A stretch of DNA of 64,000 nt, taken from assembly GCA_031841125.1 (NCBI GenBank), contig CM063106.1:5766001-5830000 (forward strand). The letters are read 5' to 3'. Position 1 is the stretch's first letter. Each line of letters begins with the position of its first letter. The stretch is from Acanthococcus lagerstroemiae (taxonomy: Eukaryota > Arthropoda > Insecta > Hemiptera > Eriococcidae). Below, in pieces: positions 22,557-36,400 of this stretch. The translations under genes were made by a program, and so were the position numbers. The notes beneath the pieces were generated by a model. It saw only the letters and a program-made list of their open reading frames with translations. It made no database searches and was not told the DNA's origin.

Positions 22557-23330
22557 CAGGGCCGGTTCAAGTTTTTTTTTTGGCACATGCGATGCGAGAT
22601 CAGAGTTTGGCGTCCCCTGCCCTCCTCCCCTTATGAAAAAAATAACTTTTTATTTTTTATATTACACTGTTTTGTTTATTGGCGGGGCACGGGTGGATCG
22701 ACGGGGAGAGGGGAGGGGTCGTCGCCACTCATGACGCATGAAAATCGTTTTGGAAAAATTTACAACACACTTTTTTTTTTCGCTTATTTTTTAAAACACT
22801 GTAGGTACTTGAAAAAAATAAGTGTCAAGATGCGATTTCGTTTTTCTCATTCATTTTTTTTGGGGGGGGGCTGTAGGGGCGTGGGCTGTGGATGGAGATA
22901 AAGGCCCTGGGTGGGGCAGGAGTAGGAGGACCTGGTGGAGGAGAAAGTCCTTGATGAGTCATCGGCTAAGGTCAGCCGTGCAAGCGCCTCTCGCCTGAAT
23001 TAGTATGACACTAGACCAGATGCAGTACGAGTATGCGCTGAGTCAAAGTCGTTGTTTTGGCAGGGGTTTTGTGGATATTACAATTGATTGTCTTTTGCTT
23101 TCCACCTGAGTGCTGAGGAATTATATAAAATGTCGACGGACTAAAATATAAACTTTGGCACCCCTAATATGTAAAAAAAAAAAAAAAAAACCTCAGTATT
23201 TTAATATATTAGGGGTGCCAAAGTTTATATTTAAGTTTAGTTTTGCCGCAAAATCAAAATTATGATTTTAGAACCGACAAAAAAAAACATGCGGCCGCAT
23301 ATGTTTCGCATGGCCTTTGCGCCAGCCCTG
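22557..23330. mobile_element. hAT-type nonautonomous element
   Basis: 774 bp. Left end is cagggccggttcaag; right end inverted is cagggctggcgcaaag. Flanking 8-mers tgcatatt and tgtatatt match at 7 of 8 positions. The interior is rich in homopolymers and contains the near-perfect hairpin at 23144-23232, which may be a nested element. The 22381-22901 ORFs here are unsupported. Confidence 0.75.
23144..23232. repeat. Near-perfect 27-bp inverted repeat with A-rich loop
   Basis: The arms at 23144-23170 and 23206-23232 are exact reverse complements, sharing the core ataaactttggcacccctaa, around a 35-base loop that includes an A18 run. Transcription would give a strong stem-loop. It lies inside the hAT-like element. 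Confidence 0.85.
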
Positions 23331-26085
23331 TGTATATTCTAATCCATATTTAGGTTGGAAATTTGAATTTCAAACATTGAATTTAGAATTTAGGAAGCAA
23401 GAGGAGGCGAATAACGAATATTTAATGGAACACGTACTTGCAATTAGCGGCCCCGAGAAATTCATATTGCGATAAGTTGTTTGATGTTCTTTGTTTAGTC
23501 AATTTTACCGGTGATAATTGTATTCTGGAGGCCCGATCGGGACGGGTCTAGAATCTGATATAATATTTGGAATTAGCCATCCAAGCATTCAGATTTCACG
23601 AACTGATGATTTCTATTTTTTTCTTTTCCAATCGCGAAGACGGATCACCACAGAACAAAGAAGGTTCTTCAAGTGACAATAAGTCTATTTCCTTTTTGAT
23701 TACAAAGTTCACCCTCCTCAAGAAGGGGCTGTAGGCTTGAACACTTACCATCAACTTTGAAATTCATAATAAAAATGTATCGAACAAAGTATTGACATAT
23801 AGTAGTTTCTATGGTCGCTGATTTCGAATATTCCGTTCGATTTTCACTCCGACTTCGATTTAGGCCGAAAATTCAACTTTGAGATTCATTTGTCTTCGCC
23901 GAGAAAATTAAACAAGCTATCAGAGAAAATTAAACAAGCTATCAAATTATAGATTTTCCGGATAGTTCAGTTCGAAAATTTAATTTAACTTGTGATACGG
24001 TCCCTATTTGGGCCCAAAAATTTAATTGACACCTTCGAGGGAGCGAATTTTAGGGTTGAATTAAGAATCTGACAAACTTTTTGAACCTCTATTTTGAAAT
24101 CTTATTCTATATTTTCGACAAAGTTTAATTGGCTTCTTTGAAGGGAGAGAAGTTAAATTTGGGGCCCAAATCAGGGTCAGATCGAAATTTTAATGTCATT
24201 TTCGAAGTAAGCCACCGAACAAATCTCTGTTTCGATAGTTTATTCGATGTCTTTCTATTTCACGTTCCAGCGTTGGCGGTACGTTCTCCCAAAACTAGGT
24301 TTGACTTTCAAAATTCTAATTTCACAGATTTCAAATTTGAAATTGATATTTCGGGGCCAAAATTGATACCATATTAAGAATGCGTTGAAACATTCGTAAC
24401 TAACCAGCCCCGTAAAGAGAAAAAGAGGACCTGGGGGAATTTCCTCGGCCCTCCTCCTCTCCTTCCAGTTCGACTAGTTCTTTTGTTAGATGGGTAAAAA
24501 TTATAAGCAACGGAATAAGAGGTTTCTTTTATGGTGCCAGGAGTGATAGCTGATTTGATGTACAGTATGATTGAAATTCAGGCCGTTTAAAAATATCGGG
24601 CCCCCTTGAAAGTCCGGGTCCGAGGTATTTCCCCCTTCCCCCCTCGCGATAGGGTTGAAATTCACATTCCAGGTATGTTTGACTGCTTCTTGGTTAAAAT
24701 CCGAAATCTGATGGCATTTCCCAGCACTTCTTTTGGCGGGGGAAGGGGAGGGGGTAAAATAACTTTCACTAAATAAAAGAAACTGAGCTTCGCTAGTTCA
24801 GAATTCTCATTTCTTCTAAGTCGATCCGATTTCACGTTCAAATGAAATATCAAGAGGTTTTTTAATTCTTCCCTAAAGAATAAAAGTTTATTTCTCGAAA
24901 TTTTTGAAAAGTGCTATACTTCGCTCACTTCTTAATCAGCCTGGAGGTTTTTATAATTTCGATCCTTTTCAAGGTCCACTGTGTATACCAGAATTCAATT
25001 TTTCCGACTTAAGGTACTCTTTCCTATGTTGATTTTTCGAGTGAAAAAACATTCCTCCGCGATAAGGTAAGGACGAGTCATCAGATTTAGGGAACACCAA
25101 ATGAAGACGTCTCAAGTAAACTATAGAAATGAGAAATAGAGTAAGGTCAACGATTCTGAATACCTCATCAGAATTTTGATTCGGCTCTGATGAAGGGACC
25201 CTCTAATTTAAATTTCAGACTTAAAATGGGCTAAATTGATACCTATGACTTATAAAATCGGACGGAGTATTATAATTCGGGTTGAGTTGATTATTTAGTA
25301 TATTCCATGAGATTTTTGATCCAGCTTTTGGATTTCAGCGCTTAAAAATGAAGGCGGATGTATAATAAGCATTATATAATACAAGCAATCGAAGTTGATA
25401 TTTGCTTTTTGTTTCTCATTTCTTTCGTGTTTCGAGCTTCTCCTGTGTGATTGTATCTAAGGGGGCAGGGAAAGAGCGCAGAGTATTTACCCGTCTAATG
25501 TACTGGTAACAAACCTAAAAGGGCATACATTTCAGCTTACACCCCCACCAAGAAAAGAAAAGGCAGAAAACCTAGTTCCCAACCCTCCTCTCGTCTCATT
25601 TATTACATGACTGAAATCTCACTTCTGCTCATCCCTTCACACGTAAAATTTTAATTTTCGGATTTTGGGTGTTAAAATCCGAATAAATATCGTATTTAAA
25701 ATCTATAACAAGAAAAAATTTAATTCAAATACTTTCATCAATCTTTAAAGGCAAGTTAAAATCTAACCGTAGAAGCCAGTAAGCTCAATTTTGATTTCTC
25801 GATATCGTTTTATTTAAAATTCGAAATTTGATGGTATGTTTAAGCTCCATTTGAGGGAAAGGGGGGTTCACCAAGAAATTCTAGAATATTAGAACGTGAG
25901 TTTCATTCCTCGCAAAGTACCACAATTTTTAGTCTTTTCGGGGAAGGAAGGAGGTGCTAAACCACCAATATTTCGTTAGAGGTCGTGAGTCTTTTTCAGT
26001 TTTCAGTTCCAAGCTGAAGAAGAGAACAGGGGTTTCCTTTTCAAAGTTAGGTGTCTGTCTAATAATTTAGAAAAGTGGCACGTAC
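23331..26085. other. No gene seen; one exact 22-bp tandem duplication
   Basis: Decayed AT-rich DNA. At 23901-23944 a 22-base unit starting gagaaaattaaacaagc is repeated exactly twice. Recurrent gaaattc/gatttc words suggest worn repeats, but no boundaries could be drawn. Confidence 0.45.
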
Positions 26086-26248
26086 TTTCGAAAAGATGTG
26101 CAATCACTGCCACTGTCGTAACGTAAAACGTGGACAAATAGACAGCAAGGAAAAAATTTAGGGAATTCGCAAAATATTTCGAATTCCGCGCACGCCAATT
26201 AATCACCGCTTCGTCCAAAGAAGTGATCTTAATGAAAATTTTCAACAT
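26086..26248 (-). CDS. Isolated exon-like ORF with one hydrophobic segment
   Basis: The frame reads through a hydrophobic helix, NSLNFFLAVYLSTFYVTTVA, then reaches a GTACGT donor. An attag acceptor abuts its first ATG. Helix character and splice sites resemble an odorant- or gustatory-receptor exon, but no partner exons with receptor signatures were found on either side. It may be a relic, an exon of a gene with very long introns, or chance. Confidence 0.2.
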
Positions 26249-27769
26249 CTAATTTAAAAAATTCTCATTCCTTTATTTATGTAACCCAAGAAGAAATATG
26301 CATTCTGAGTGAAGAACCCCTCCCCCGAGAAAAAATTATCGCTATTTTCTTCTTCGTAAATTTCTAATGCACGTTTATGCAGTCATGTACATGGAAGGTA
26401 ATACGCGATGGGAAAAGGGAACAATTGAGAAGGGGGATTGCATATCGCAACAGTTTTTCTCCTAAATCTTCTATCCGTGAGTAATAAATCATTACGTAAT
26501 CTAAATAATAGTCGCAATAATACCGAGCACCCAATATATCATACCCAGCATTAATGTCGCTTAAAATACATTCATATTTGTATATGCCAAACAATATTGA
26601 GATTTTATGTTTGGATGGACTTAGGTATATCTAACAATTACTAGAAATACTCGTTGGTCTTGAAAAAGTCGAGTTTGTAGAAAACACGATTTCGGCCAAC
26701 TATATTTAAAACTCTGTCTTCAAAACAATTTGAATATTTTCAAAAATAATTTTTAAGGAACAAGTTCAATATTTTCTCGGTATGCTGCAGGGCTACAGGC
26801 CAGTCTAGTTTACGATTTGTTGACAGAAATTAATTTTATTTCGGTTTCACTGGCAGCGTTAGAAAACAGGTGCGTTTGGTGATGGTAGAACGATTCCCAA
26901 GTTTATAACATTTTTACCGACAGTGTAGATGTTATGTAATTGTGGAAAAATAATCCGAGATTTCGCTTTGGCGCTGGTTAGCTTATGTCTCGTTACGAAG
27001 ACAGATAATTGGGAATCAATTTTCGTTAGAAAACTGCGAGGCTCTTAGTTTATTATAATTTAACGCATCCACCTGAAGGTGCTCTCTATTGTTTGCTGTC
27101 GGGTGAAAAAAAGCTATAATTTGCCAGTCAGCTCCTCTGCCCTCCCTTCTTCCACGACCGCGGCCTTGGGTAAATTTGGAAAATATTGCATCGTAAAAAA
27201 TACGTAACTCAGCTATAAATATGCTCATAGGTCTCTCTTACAGAATTCTTTACTCTTTGCGAATATTTCACTTCTCAAGTGTTTTACATACTTGGCAATA
27301 TATTAGCATCCATCTTCTTCTTAGCATTTGCACGGCGAATTATTTCCTCGTTTCGATTTATTCTATCAACATATTACATGTATTTGGGTTTATTCGATAC
27401 ATCGTCGGGGAGGACGCTATGATGAAATCTGTTGACTCGGATTTATTGTAATTAAAATGCGTAACTATACACGCTGATGTTTGCATTCGTTTTCAAAACA
27501 CGTAAATTGCTCTCGTAGAAATTAATAACCCCGGACTTTCGTGTAGGAGGAAATCATTTTATTTAAATATACATTTTTTCTGGTGTAATCCGCGAATACA
27601 AAAAATTCCAGAAAAAATGTCGCTATTAGAGGATGAAGGGTTCAAAATCCTCAGTTGTGGGCTTCTGCATAATATTACCAGTCAAGACATGCTGTTATAA
27701 ATATAAAACATGTATGTGAATGGGAACAGGTCTTTCTTTCGAAAATTAAGGTGCGATGAAAATGGGATA
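26249..27769. other. No gene seen
   Basis: AT-rich spacer. The ORFs at 26364-26594, 27016-27228 and 27221-27451 have no recognisable domain or splice partners. Confidence 0.4.
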
Positions 27770-28570
27770 AATGTAGGGGAAGACATATTAACAACTAACA
27801 TTCGCAGACGACGTGGTTTTAAGAGCGAGAAAACAATAAGAACTAGAAAAAATGGCGGTGGAATTGAAAACAGAATGTGAAAAAGTGGGATTAAGAATGA
27901 ACCTTTCGAAAACCAAAATGTCAAAAAACGAGAACCAGAGGAATTTTTGGGTCGGAGGAGAAAGAATAGAAAGGGTACAATACTACAAATATCTCAGGCA
28001 AATAGTGTCCCTAAAAGAAAAAATAAAGAAAGAATTACAACCGAGGATTAGTAACGGATGGAAAGCATATTTGGGACATGAACACATCTTCAAGAGCAAA
28101 ATGAAGATCGAATCAAAAAGAAAAGTCTTGGAGAGTACCGCGTACTGCCAGTTCTTACATATATGGAGCACCAACTTGGGCCTGGACTAAAAGTCAAATT
28201 AACAAAATAACGAGAACCCAAAATTAATGTTAAGGGGTATAATGGGGATTAAGTTACAGGATAAAATAAAAAGGGAACATTTGTGACATGAAGTAACAGA
28301 AGCTACGCCAACTGAATACAAAATTAAGAAACTAAAAATGAATTACGTGAGACATCTGGCTAGCGGAAAAATGGGGAAATGGGATTACGATACCACCAGT
28401 GCCAAGAGATGAAAAGAGAAAGAGAGGTAGACCCCTCCTCACCCGTTGGATAGATAAATGGACGAGAATAGCACAAAATAGAAATTAGTGGAGAAGGGTA
28501 GGGGAAGTATATGCTCAAAAAGGTGCCGGCTGATGACGGTGCATTGCCAGTTCACGACTGTAATCTAATC
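27770..28570 (+). mobile_element. RTE-like LINE, 3' fragment
   Basis: It starts within the RT catalytic region (FADDVVL at about 27804) and runs through ELKTECEKVGLRMNLSKTK, ERVQYYKYL and ISNGWKAYLGHEHIFKSK. It then reaches the RTE 3' domain (TKSQINKITRTQN near 28190, RGIMGIKLQDKIKREH near 28235, LTRWIDKW near 28440). It is broken by several stops and shifts. Ends around 28560 in a short A/T-rich taatctaatctaattt. Confidence 0.8.
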
Positions 28571-31500
28571 TAATTTAAATGTGAATTTAGTAATGAAGTC
28601 AGTGCCCACACGAATACAATAATTCGATGTGGGGAAGTGCTGAAGCAACTTTCTTGGCTGGAAGGATGGGGTAAACTTAATTTTACCTGCTGGAAATGTC
28701 AATTTTGCCAACGAAAAGTTAGATTTTGCCAACGAAAAGTCAGATTTTGCCAACTGACCAACAAGTAATACATCTATAATAGACCGTCAAAGAAAAAGGT
28801 CAACAGTATTTCGAGATAGTGCCAAAAGTGGCGAGAAATTTTGAAATCGATAAAGAAAAAGGTCAACTCATTTGAAATCTAGCCAACTGATGATCTGATT
28901 ATGCAAACTGTGGTCGATTTTACTACATTTTTCAGCTCTTAAAAGCCGTTTCTGGGAGACGATGATCTCGCCACACAATGCAATTTCAATTCATATACGC
29001 ACAAAAACCTTATTTTCACATCTCATTATTTCTGCATATTGGCGGCAATGGAGGATCTCTTCATTCCCAACCATGAACATTTTAAAAATCGATGAGTAAA
29101 AAAGGTTTTTGTTTTCCATCTAAGTAAGCACGCACGGTCTGGCGATTAAATTCTTGGGATGCAAAACGTAAGGGGCCCGATCAAGAAATTTAAAAGTTTT
29201 TCCAGCGATGTTGTGGCAGGGCCCACAAGGTTATAATAGGTCGAAAGACCCGGATGCATCTGCATCTCCCCCCCCCCCCAGTCAGGCCATACGTGGATCT
29301 AATAAGGATCTCCGAAGGAAGGTCTTTATTTCTTCCTTGCGAATGGAAGTCTACAAAAACAAGCAATTTTCAAAATGAAATGTGACCTTAGTCTCGTGAC
29401 CTTTTAGAAAGAAATATCGGCTGGGTTGCCTGCCTAAAATCCGAAACACTGCAAGAGCAAGTCTGTTATATTAAATTCAGTCAGTTAGAGAGACGAGTGC
29501 CAGTTCAGCTGAGAGATAACCAGTTCAAGAGAGGATAAGACATAGGTGAATAGATGGTCAGCCAGTTATTTCGATGCGGTAGATATGCAGAAAACAAGCC
29601 AAAAAGATAGCATGCAAATAGACAGGCAGGAAAAAGGCACGTGGTAGCTCTACCGGGAAAAAGAAATCTAAAGGCCAGAATCTTCCAGTTCTTTGTATTT
29701 TATATCCAATACTATGGTTTTCGTTTATGTGTCAGGCAGACATGGAACTCAAAGTACGGTTTCAAGCTCTGTAAATCCATTACGCAATAGATGTTTACGG
29801 CGGATATAGAAATGCAACTTTATTAGTAAATGGAGTGGGAGAGGATTTCAGTTCATCCAATTAAAAAATATTTTACCAACTTTACAAAAAGTAGAGGCTG
29901 ACAAGCATCAAGAAATTCTTATTTTGCAAACTGAGAAATATGACTTTAAATTGGCCAAATAATTTTTTAGTTTTTCAACGTTTCCTTCCCTAAGGAGGAC
30001 TCCTCTACCGACCAAAGGGCTCAGGGCAGACTCCTCTCTGTTGGAAAATCATTGACCTATTTGCCGATGCTTATGATATATTCGTCTGTTCTTTATTTTT
30101 CTCGTATATCATAGGGAAAACACTTCATTAAAAAGTTCAAGACAATATCTCCCAGGACATACTGGAAAGGAAGAGGGGAAAAGCTCTTTTCAAAAAAATT
30201 CATCAGTTGACAAAATTCAATGCTCTTTCGCCATGGGCTGAAAATTACATCTCTAATGAGTAAAATTGCACTGTCATTGAGAAACGCTTAATGGTAGATA
30301 TGTAGACATATTTTCCTCCTTTTAATTTATTCTTTTGATTTTAAAATTTGCTGTCTTTTGAAAAAATTGCATCTTGAGTTGAGTAGATATTTTCCCCCTT
30401 TTATTATAATTTCCAAGTTTTTCCAATTGACATTTGGAGCATTCCCTCCTCCCCCTATCAGAAAATGTAAATTTTGAAGGTGCAGGTAATCAATTTTTTA
30501 TCCTCAATTTTTTCTCTTTTTGAAGGCAAAGTTGGATCAACTTAAGTCACAAGAATATTTTCAAGTGTTAAGGGCCTAGATTCTTATTCGGTGAAACAAT
30601 TTTATTTTTCAAAAGAGAGCTAAGACAGACCATCAGTTTTAGCATTTTTAATGGGCAGTTATTGAGCCCAACTACCGAAATATGACAGTTTCTTGTGTCC
30701 ATATGTAAATTTTTTCTCAGATTTATTAAAAATCCAGAGTGAAGTCATGAAATAGACTCCACTGGCTTAGCATAGGGAACTGAAAGAAAACATCGAAATA
30801 ATAATAGTTCGGGTAGCTACTGGGAATATTTTTTCGGATTTATCGATCTGGTTTCAGTTGGAGCCCGAAATTCAAATTTCAATAATGAAATTTGGATTTT
30901 AAGCTCTCAGATGGGTCGAATGTAAGATCAAAGGAATATTTGAAGCAAACCATTCGAATGTAAGTTAATTTATTCTCGTACACACTTCATTGTAAAATTT
31001 GGATTTTAGAAGCCTAAATAATCTTCATTTGAGCTATTTTGCCTATTTTAAAGGCGAAATGGAGATTTTCCAGCTTAAAATAAATCTGATAAATTATTGA
31101 AAATCAACGATCTGGATAATCTTTCTCACTTCAATAATTTGCCGATTACATTATTTGAAATCCAAAAGTTGGTGATGAGTTCTAACTCTCCTTTTCAGCC
31201 AAGTAGATCTACTCCCTGGAAAGGAAACTAAAATATACCGCTCGAAGACTCTCGTTTATTCCAGAAAAAAAAAAAATCAGATTATTGGGTATGAGTTAGG
31301 TAAAAGTACCAAAGGTCGCCCACTTTTTTTGAGCTGGAAAAATCCTATCTAAGTACAAATATCTTGAATCTGAGTAGATTGGTGGATAGATGGGACCTCC
31401 AACTACAATTCCCCGAGGTATTTTTCAAAAATTTTGATTAAGGAACAATCGGATTAATTTTTTGTAAGAAGTTCCAAAATTGTGATTTTAAAAAAATGCT

Positions 31501-33390
31501 CAGAATATCGCCCACCTAGAAAAATTCGTAAAAACAAAAGTAACTAATGGGTTTAGACACTTAAAAATATTTATTTATTCATGAGTAAGTACAAAACCAA
31601 TGTTCAACTTAAGATATAAGACATACAGTAGGCCTGCAATATATGTATATTGTTTTTTGTGAAGCTTTTGGATTTTAGATGCCTTCAAAAAGCCCATTTG
31701 TTTTAAAACTGTATGTATAGTTCGAGTCATTGAAACTTGTGACCATCGTCTACGCTTTTCCAGTAATAGAGGCTTTTTTTTTTTTTTTTTTTTTGTAAAA
31801 ATATGATGAAAATTAAGTAAACTACAGGTGGACGGTATTAAGATACTTATCAGTTTTTCAATAAAATGAAAAAAGAACAACGCGTAATGAAAAATGAAAA
31901 GAAAACTCACGGGAATCTAATGCTTTGTGGTGTTCTTAAGTTATGTGTGCAAAATCGGAATTTTTGGATCGGCACAATTTGAGAACTGACCATTTTTCGT
32001 AAACTGTACATAAACTTTTCAATGTATAAAAAAAATTGTTCAGTGATAATTTTTTCATTTTTGGGTTTTGGTTCATGACGTTTTCTACAGCAGCAAAATC
32101 AACAAAAAATACATAGTTCCATAACTGGTCATCAGAAAGCGCGTTCAAAAGGCGAAATATCCTGTTCGGCGATACTAGGAGCCTAGGCGATATTTGGTAC
32201 CATTACCTTATACTTTCTGAACTCGGAACTTTTTCTGTCGTTGGGAAAATCTCTCTTTGGGTGTAAGAGGACCGAATCCCCCAGATAATATCTGCAGTCG
32301 GTAAACTCAGAAAATTTGGTTAATCCCTTGACGAACTTAAGCAAGTAAGAACTTTCATTTTTTGGCTTGTTTGGATATCAACTTAGCAATTCGGCAGATT
32401 TTGAGTTCAGAGTCGGCCAACTTAGGCTTTGCACCTAACCTGCAAGAATAATTTCGCAAAGCCCCTACCGGGATCTAAGACTGACAACCACTGCGCAGCC
32501 ACATATACAGACAGAAAATTGGCAGTCTAACTTACAGATAGACAAAAGCAAGGCAGATATAGTGTCAAACAGAAGGTCAACACGAGTGCATCGGTTTCAG
32601 TGAAAAGAACGTGCCTAAAAACTCCCAAGTTTGGCTGATTTTTTTTTAAATTCGTACCACCCTGTTGGTCTTGAGGAACTTAAACCGGTACTAGTCTGTT
32701 TGCTTTGTCTCCCTTTGTGGTATCAGGTAAGCACCTGTTGAACTGGAAATTCATCAGGTCGTGACTTGCTAACGGCAGCGGTATCAGGGTAACTGGCCTC
32801 AGATTTGGCTTCAATTTCTTCGACTCACGATTTATTATACGCGTCTCGAACGCGTTAAATGTAAATTCGTCGAAGTTGAATATCATTTCAGTCGAGCTGA
32901 ATTATACATACATTTTTAAAAACGTGTTTGCGGTATGAATGAATACTTCACTCCAGCCATCGCTCTCGAGTGTTTTGACAGCGGTGGAAGCGGAAAAATT
33001 AAAAATTTCGTTACATAACGATTTAATCCATTGACCCCGTTAATGGCCTGCACGATTAGAATCAGATTGGAAAACTCCCAACTTGCCCGTCTGCAAATTT
33101 TATGCGCTCGGAGAATTTTCCAAGCATACTCGTGGTTAATGAGCATTAGTGGTGTTAGATTCGATAACTGGATGTATCTACAGACTAATGAGATCGTGTC
33201 GATATTGGCACGTTTCATTTAATATTCTACTCGCGTATTACAGGTAGCAGTCGGCGCATACAGAAGGCGCGATATTACGTGGATTTTACTAACTTTATCT
33301 CTTCTGTGTTGCAGTTTCCAGTCACATTGGGCCATTCGAGTGCGCAGATTTTTTTTTTTTGACACACTTGCGAACCCTTGAGACACATTT
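28571..33390. other. No gene supported; short tandem repeat and simple tracts
   Basis: At 28691-28753 a unit of about 21-24 bases (ttttgccaacgaaaagt) occurs three times. A C tract lies at 29270-29279 and a T tract at about 31772-31794. ORFs at 31575-33449 lack domains and partly oppose one another. The 5' leader and promoter of the CAP gene must lie somewhere before 33391 but could not be identified. Confidence 0.45.
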
Positions 33391-33487
33391 ATGGATATAA
33401 TTAAATCGTACGAATTCCTCACGATCCTGCTGGTTTCTGTTGCCGTCACACGTGTAGCCGCATCGTGTCAGAATAAATATGTTATTA
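33391..33487 (+). CDS. CAP gene exon 1 (signal peptide)
   Basis: 97 nt ending in phase 1 at donor GTGAGT. It codes for a signal peptide followed by SCQNKYV. Joining to exon 2 (acceptor tttgtttcag) keeps the frame and places a Cys at the mature N-terminus, as is common in antigen 5 proteins. Confidence 0.65.
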
Positions 33488-36400
33488 GTGAGTCGAATAT
33501 CGCTGTTTACCTAATTTTATTACATTGCATGTATTCTCCTCCGAGTTTTGTGTATCTACACTGTGTGATACATTATTTCCACTTTTAAATCCGGTCACGC
33601 GTTTATCCGATATACTACGTGTTGCGACAGGTTCATACAGGCGTCATTTCGATTCATTTCGAATATTCGAATCGCAGTTCCATCGAACGATTATAATTTG
33701 AAACCGCTTTTCGTGCACTCTTAGATTTTTTTTTGTTCTCTCGAGATACTATCGACGTAAATCTTTCCACATACATCGTACCTTTGATTGGGAAATTTAA
33801 AAAAATGCGAAATGTAGGTTTTCTAGTAGGTCTATCTATTGCTATTGCTATTGCTATTGCTATTATTGCGAAGAAATGTCGAAAAAGGAAACTAAAGCGA
33901 AAAAATTTGACTTTGCAAATAATAATATCAGCCTTTTATTTGTGTAGTTCTTCAGCTTGATAAAGAAGATATACACTTTGTACACCGAACTACTCAACCC
34001 CTTTGGGTATAGGCCTCCCCAGATTTTTTCCATATTTTTCGGTCTCGAGCTACTCTTCCCCACATTATTCACGTAATCTTCAATATGTTGTCGCGCCATC
34101 TTGTACCTGGTCTTCTTCTTTTTCTTGTCATAAGGTTCCAAATCACTGAATATCTTATTCCATCTTGTCTCTTCTTGACGTGTGATATGTCCCGCGTAAC
34201 CCCATTTTGAGTTATTGATCTCCTGTCTTACCTTTCATGCCGGTTTCATCTCTTACTTTCTTTGTTTTTCACTATGTCTTCAAAATTCTTATCCCTAGTA
34301 CTTCGTTCCATCGTTCTTACTGTAGTTGTTATCCTTTCCATCTGCTTATGGAGCATAAAATACTTATTCTCAGTATCGTACACGCTACGAGAAGTACTTC
34401 GATCTTCATTTCTTATTTTCCGATTTTGGGTGTCTTTATCCTCAACCGGGGGAAAGAAACATAACATCTACATTTCCAGGTTTTCTTTTTTTCTTTCTGA
34501 AACACTGACATCAAAATAGGGAGAGTATAGGGGTACCCCTACGAAATTTTTGTGAGGGGGTGTAGTGTATCATTTACACTTTCCCTCTCCAGCAAAAAAA
34601 AATCAAAAACTATTTAAAAATTGCTGGTGGAGATGTCAAGGGGATTTCCAGGCCTTTTTTGTCGACTCAGATTTCAGAAACAAGAGTCGTACTTTGTATT
34701 TATTTTTTCTACTTACCAACTGACGTTTTATTATATTCTTACCCCCTCCCCCACAACCACCACCACCACCGCCGACACTAAAAAAGAGAGAGCTTCCGTC
34801 ATTCCGACACTACACTATCCTAAACATGAAGGTAGATCATCGTGAAGGGATACACTGTCTTTAGGGAAAGATTATTCTAGTTTTGTATAAAATAATAATA
34901 ACTATCGAATTTCAATTTTCAAACAGCATTTTGTTGCAAAAACTATTATTGAGTCACTATAGTTTCGGATATGTAGTCCGACTGTCAACAATGTCCCCAA
35001 TTCGGGCCCAGTTTTCAAATTTAATCTTCAGAACTAACAAAATTAACCACACCTGGCTTATACGATCGGACAACATGTCGAATAAGAGCTTTTAGTTTTC
35101 TAATTTAGAATATCCGATTAGATTGTTGATCTGGTACCAATTTCAACTTTTAAAATTGAAACTTCACATTTGAAAGGGGACACAAACTGACTTAATTCAA
35201 AAAATTGGACGAGGTATTTACAGAAAGAGGAGAATTTTTCCATCACTGATTTCGAATGTCTCATCCGGTATCGCCACAGATTGTGTTGGGTTTCTCAAAT
35301 GGAAAATAAACGAAATCGACTCGACCTCATAAAATTGAATAATCTACAAAGATATTTTCTGGCAGGGACATATCATAAAGTTTTTTCGGGGGGAGGAAGG
35401 TGGTAAAACTTGTGAAAGTTTCAACTGACTCAACTCAAAATTACCAAGTATCAACGCAAAAAAAAAAAAAAAAAAACGTTGAATTTTTCCAACTGACTCA
35501 ACTAATTCCCAAGTATCAAAACAAAAGAAGAAAAACCTTTTGCCTTGTTGGGTTTTCCCAACTTCTCAACTCAATTCCCAAGTATCAAAGCAAAAAAAAA
35601 ACAAAAAACCAAAAAGAAACCTTTCAACTTACCAACTCGGCTGACTGAAATGGTGACTTGTCCCAATTAACTGCAGAGTAAAAAATTCCAACAAAGGGGG
35701 AGGAAGCCCCCCCCCCCATCGGTACGTCCCTGTTTTCTTGTTTCTTCTTTCGATAAGTAATTTGATTTTTCCACAATTCAAGTTCGATCTAATTCGCTTC
35801 TTTCCCTTCGAGTGCGAAAACTTTCAGGTAGAAACGATAATTTAGTGCAACATTTGAATTCATCAAAGCAACTGCCCTCATTTTGATTTCCCTGGGCAAG
35901 TATCATTTATTCCATTCCAATCGTGCACCTGATACGACCGCGAGGGCCTCAAATAGAACTAGTTGCAAACTATGATGGAATTTTTGATATCAGTTGCCCG
36001 AAAATCTCCCATTCTGATGCCTACTTTGTTCGATTGTCAATTTTGTTCCTCCTATCAAGTATGAAATTTCAGCTCCAACTAAGGCTGGATCAAAATTTTG
36101 ATCAGATATTCAAAATGAACGATCGAAAATGTCCAGACCTCTACTTTTATGTTCGATCTTCTGAGTCACTAAGTTAATAAAGCCATTGCCGAAAGTGACA
36201 TTGTATGCTACTCCAAATTTGTGACCAAAGAAAAACCTATTTAGTTGGCTTCCGGTTTGAACTCTAAGTTGTTAATGCATGCATACATGTATTATCCCAT
36301 AAGTACATATCTCAGAAAAAAGAATGTTTTTTTAAAAAAAAAAAAGTAGGTACTTTATCTGTTCCGGTCAAGGCAATTTAACCTGATATTCATAAAAAAT

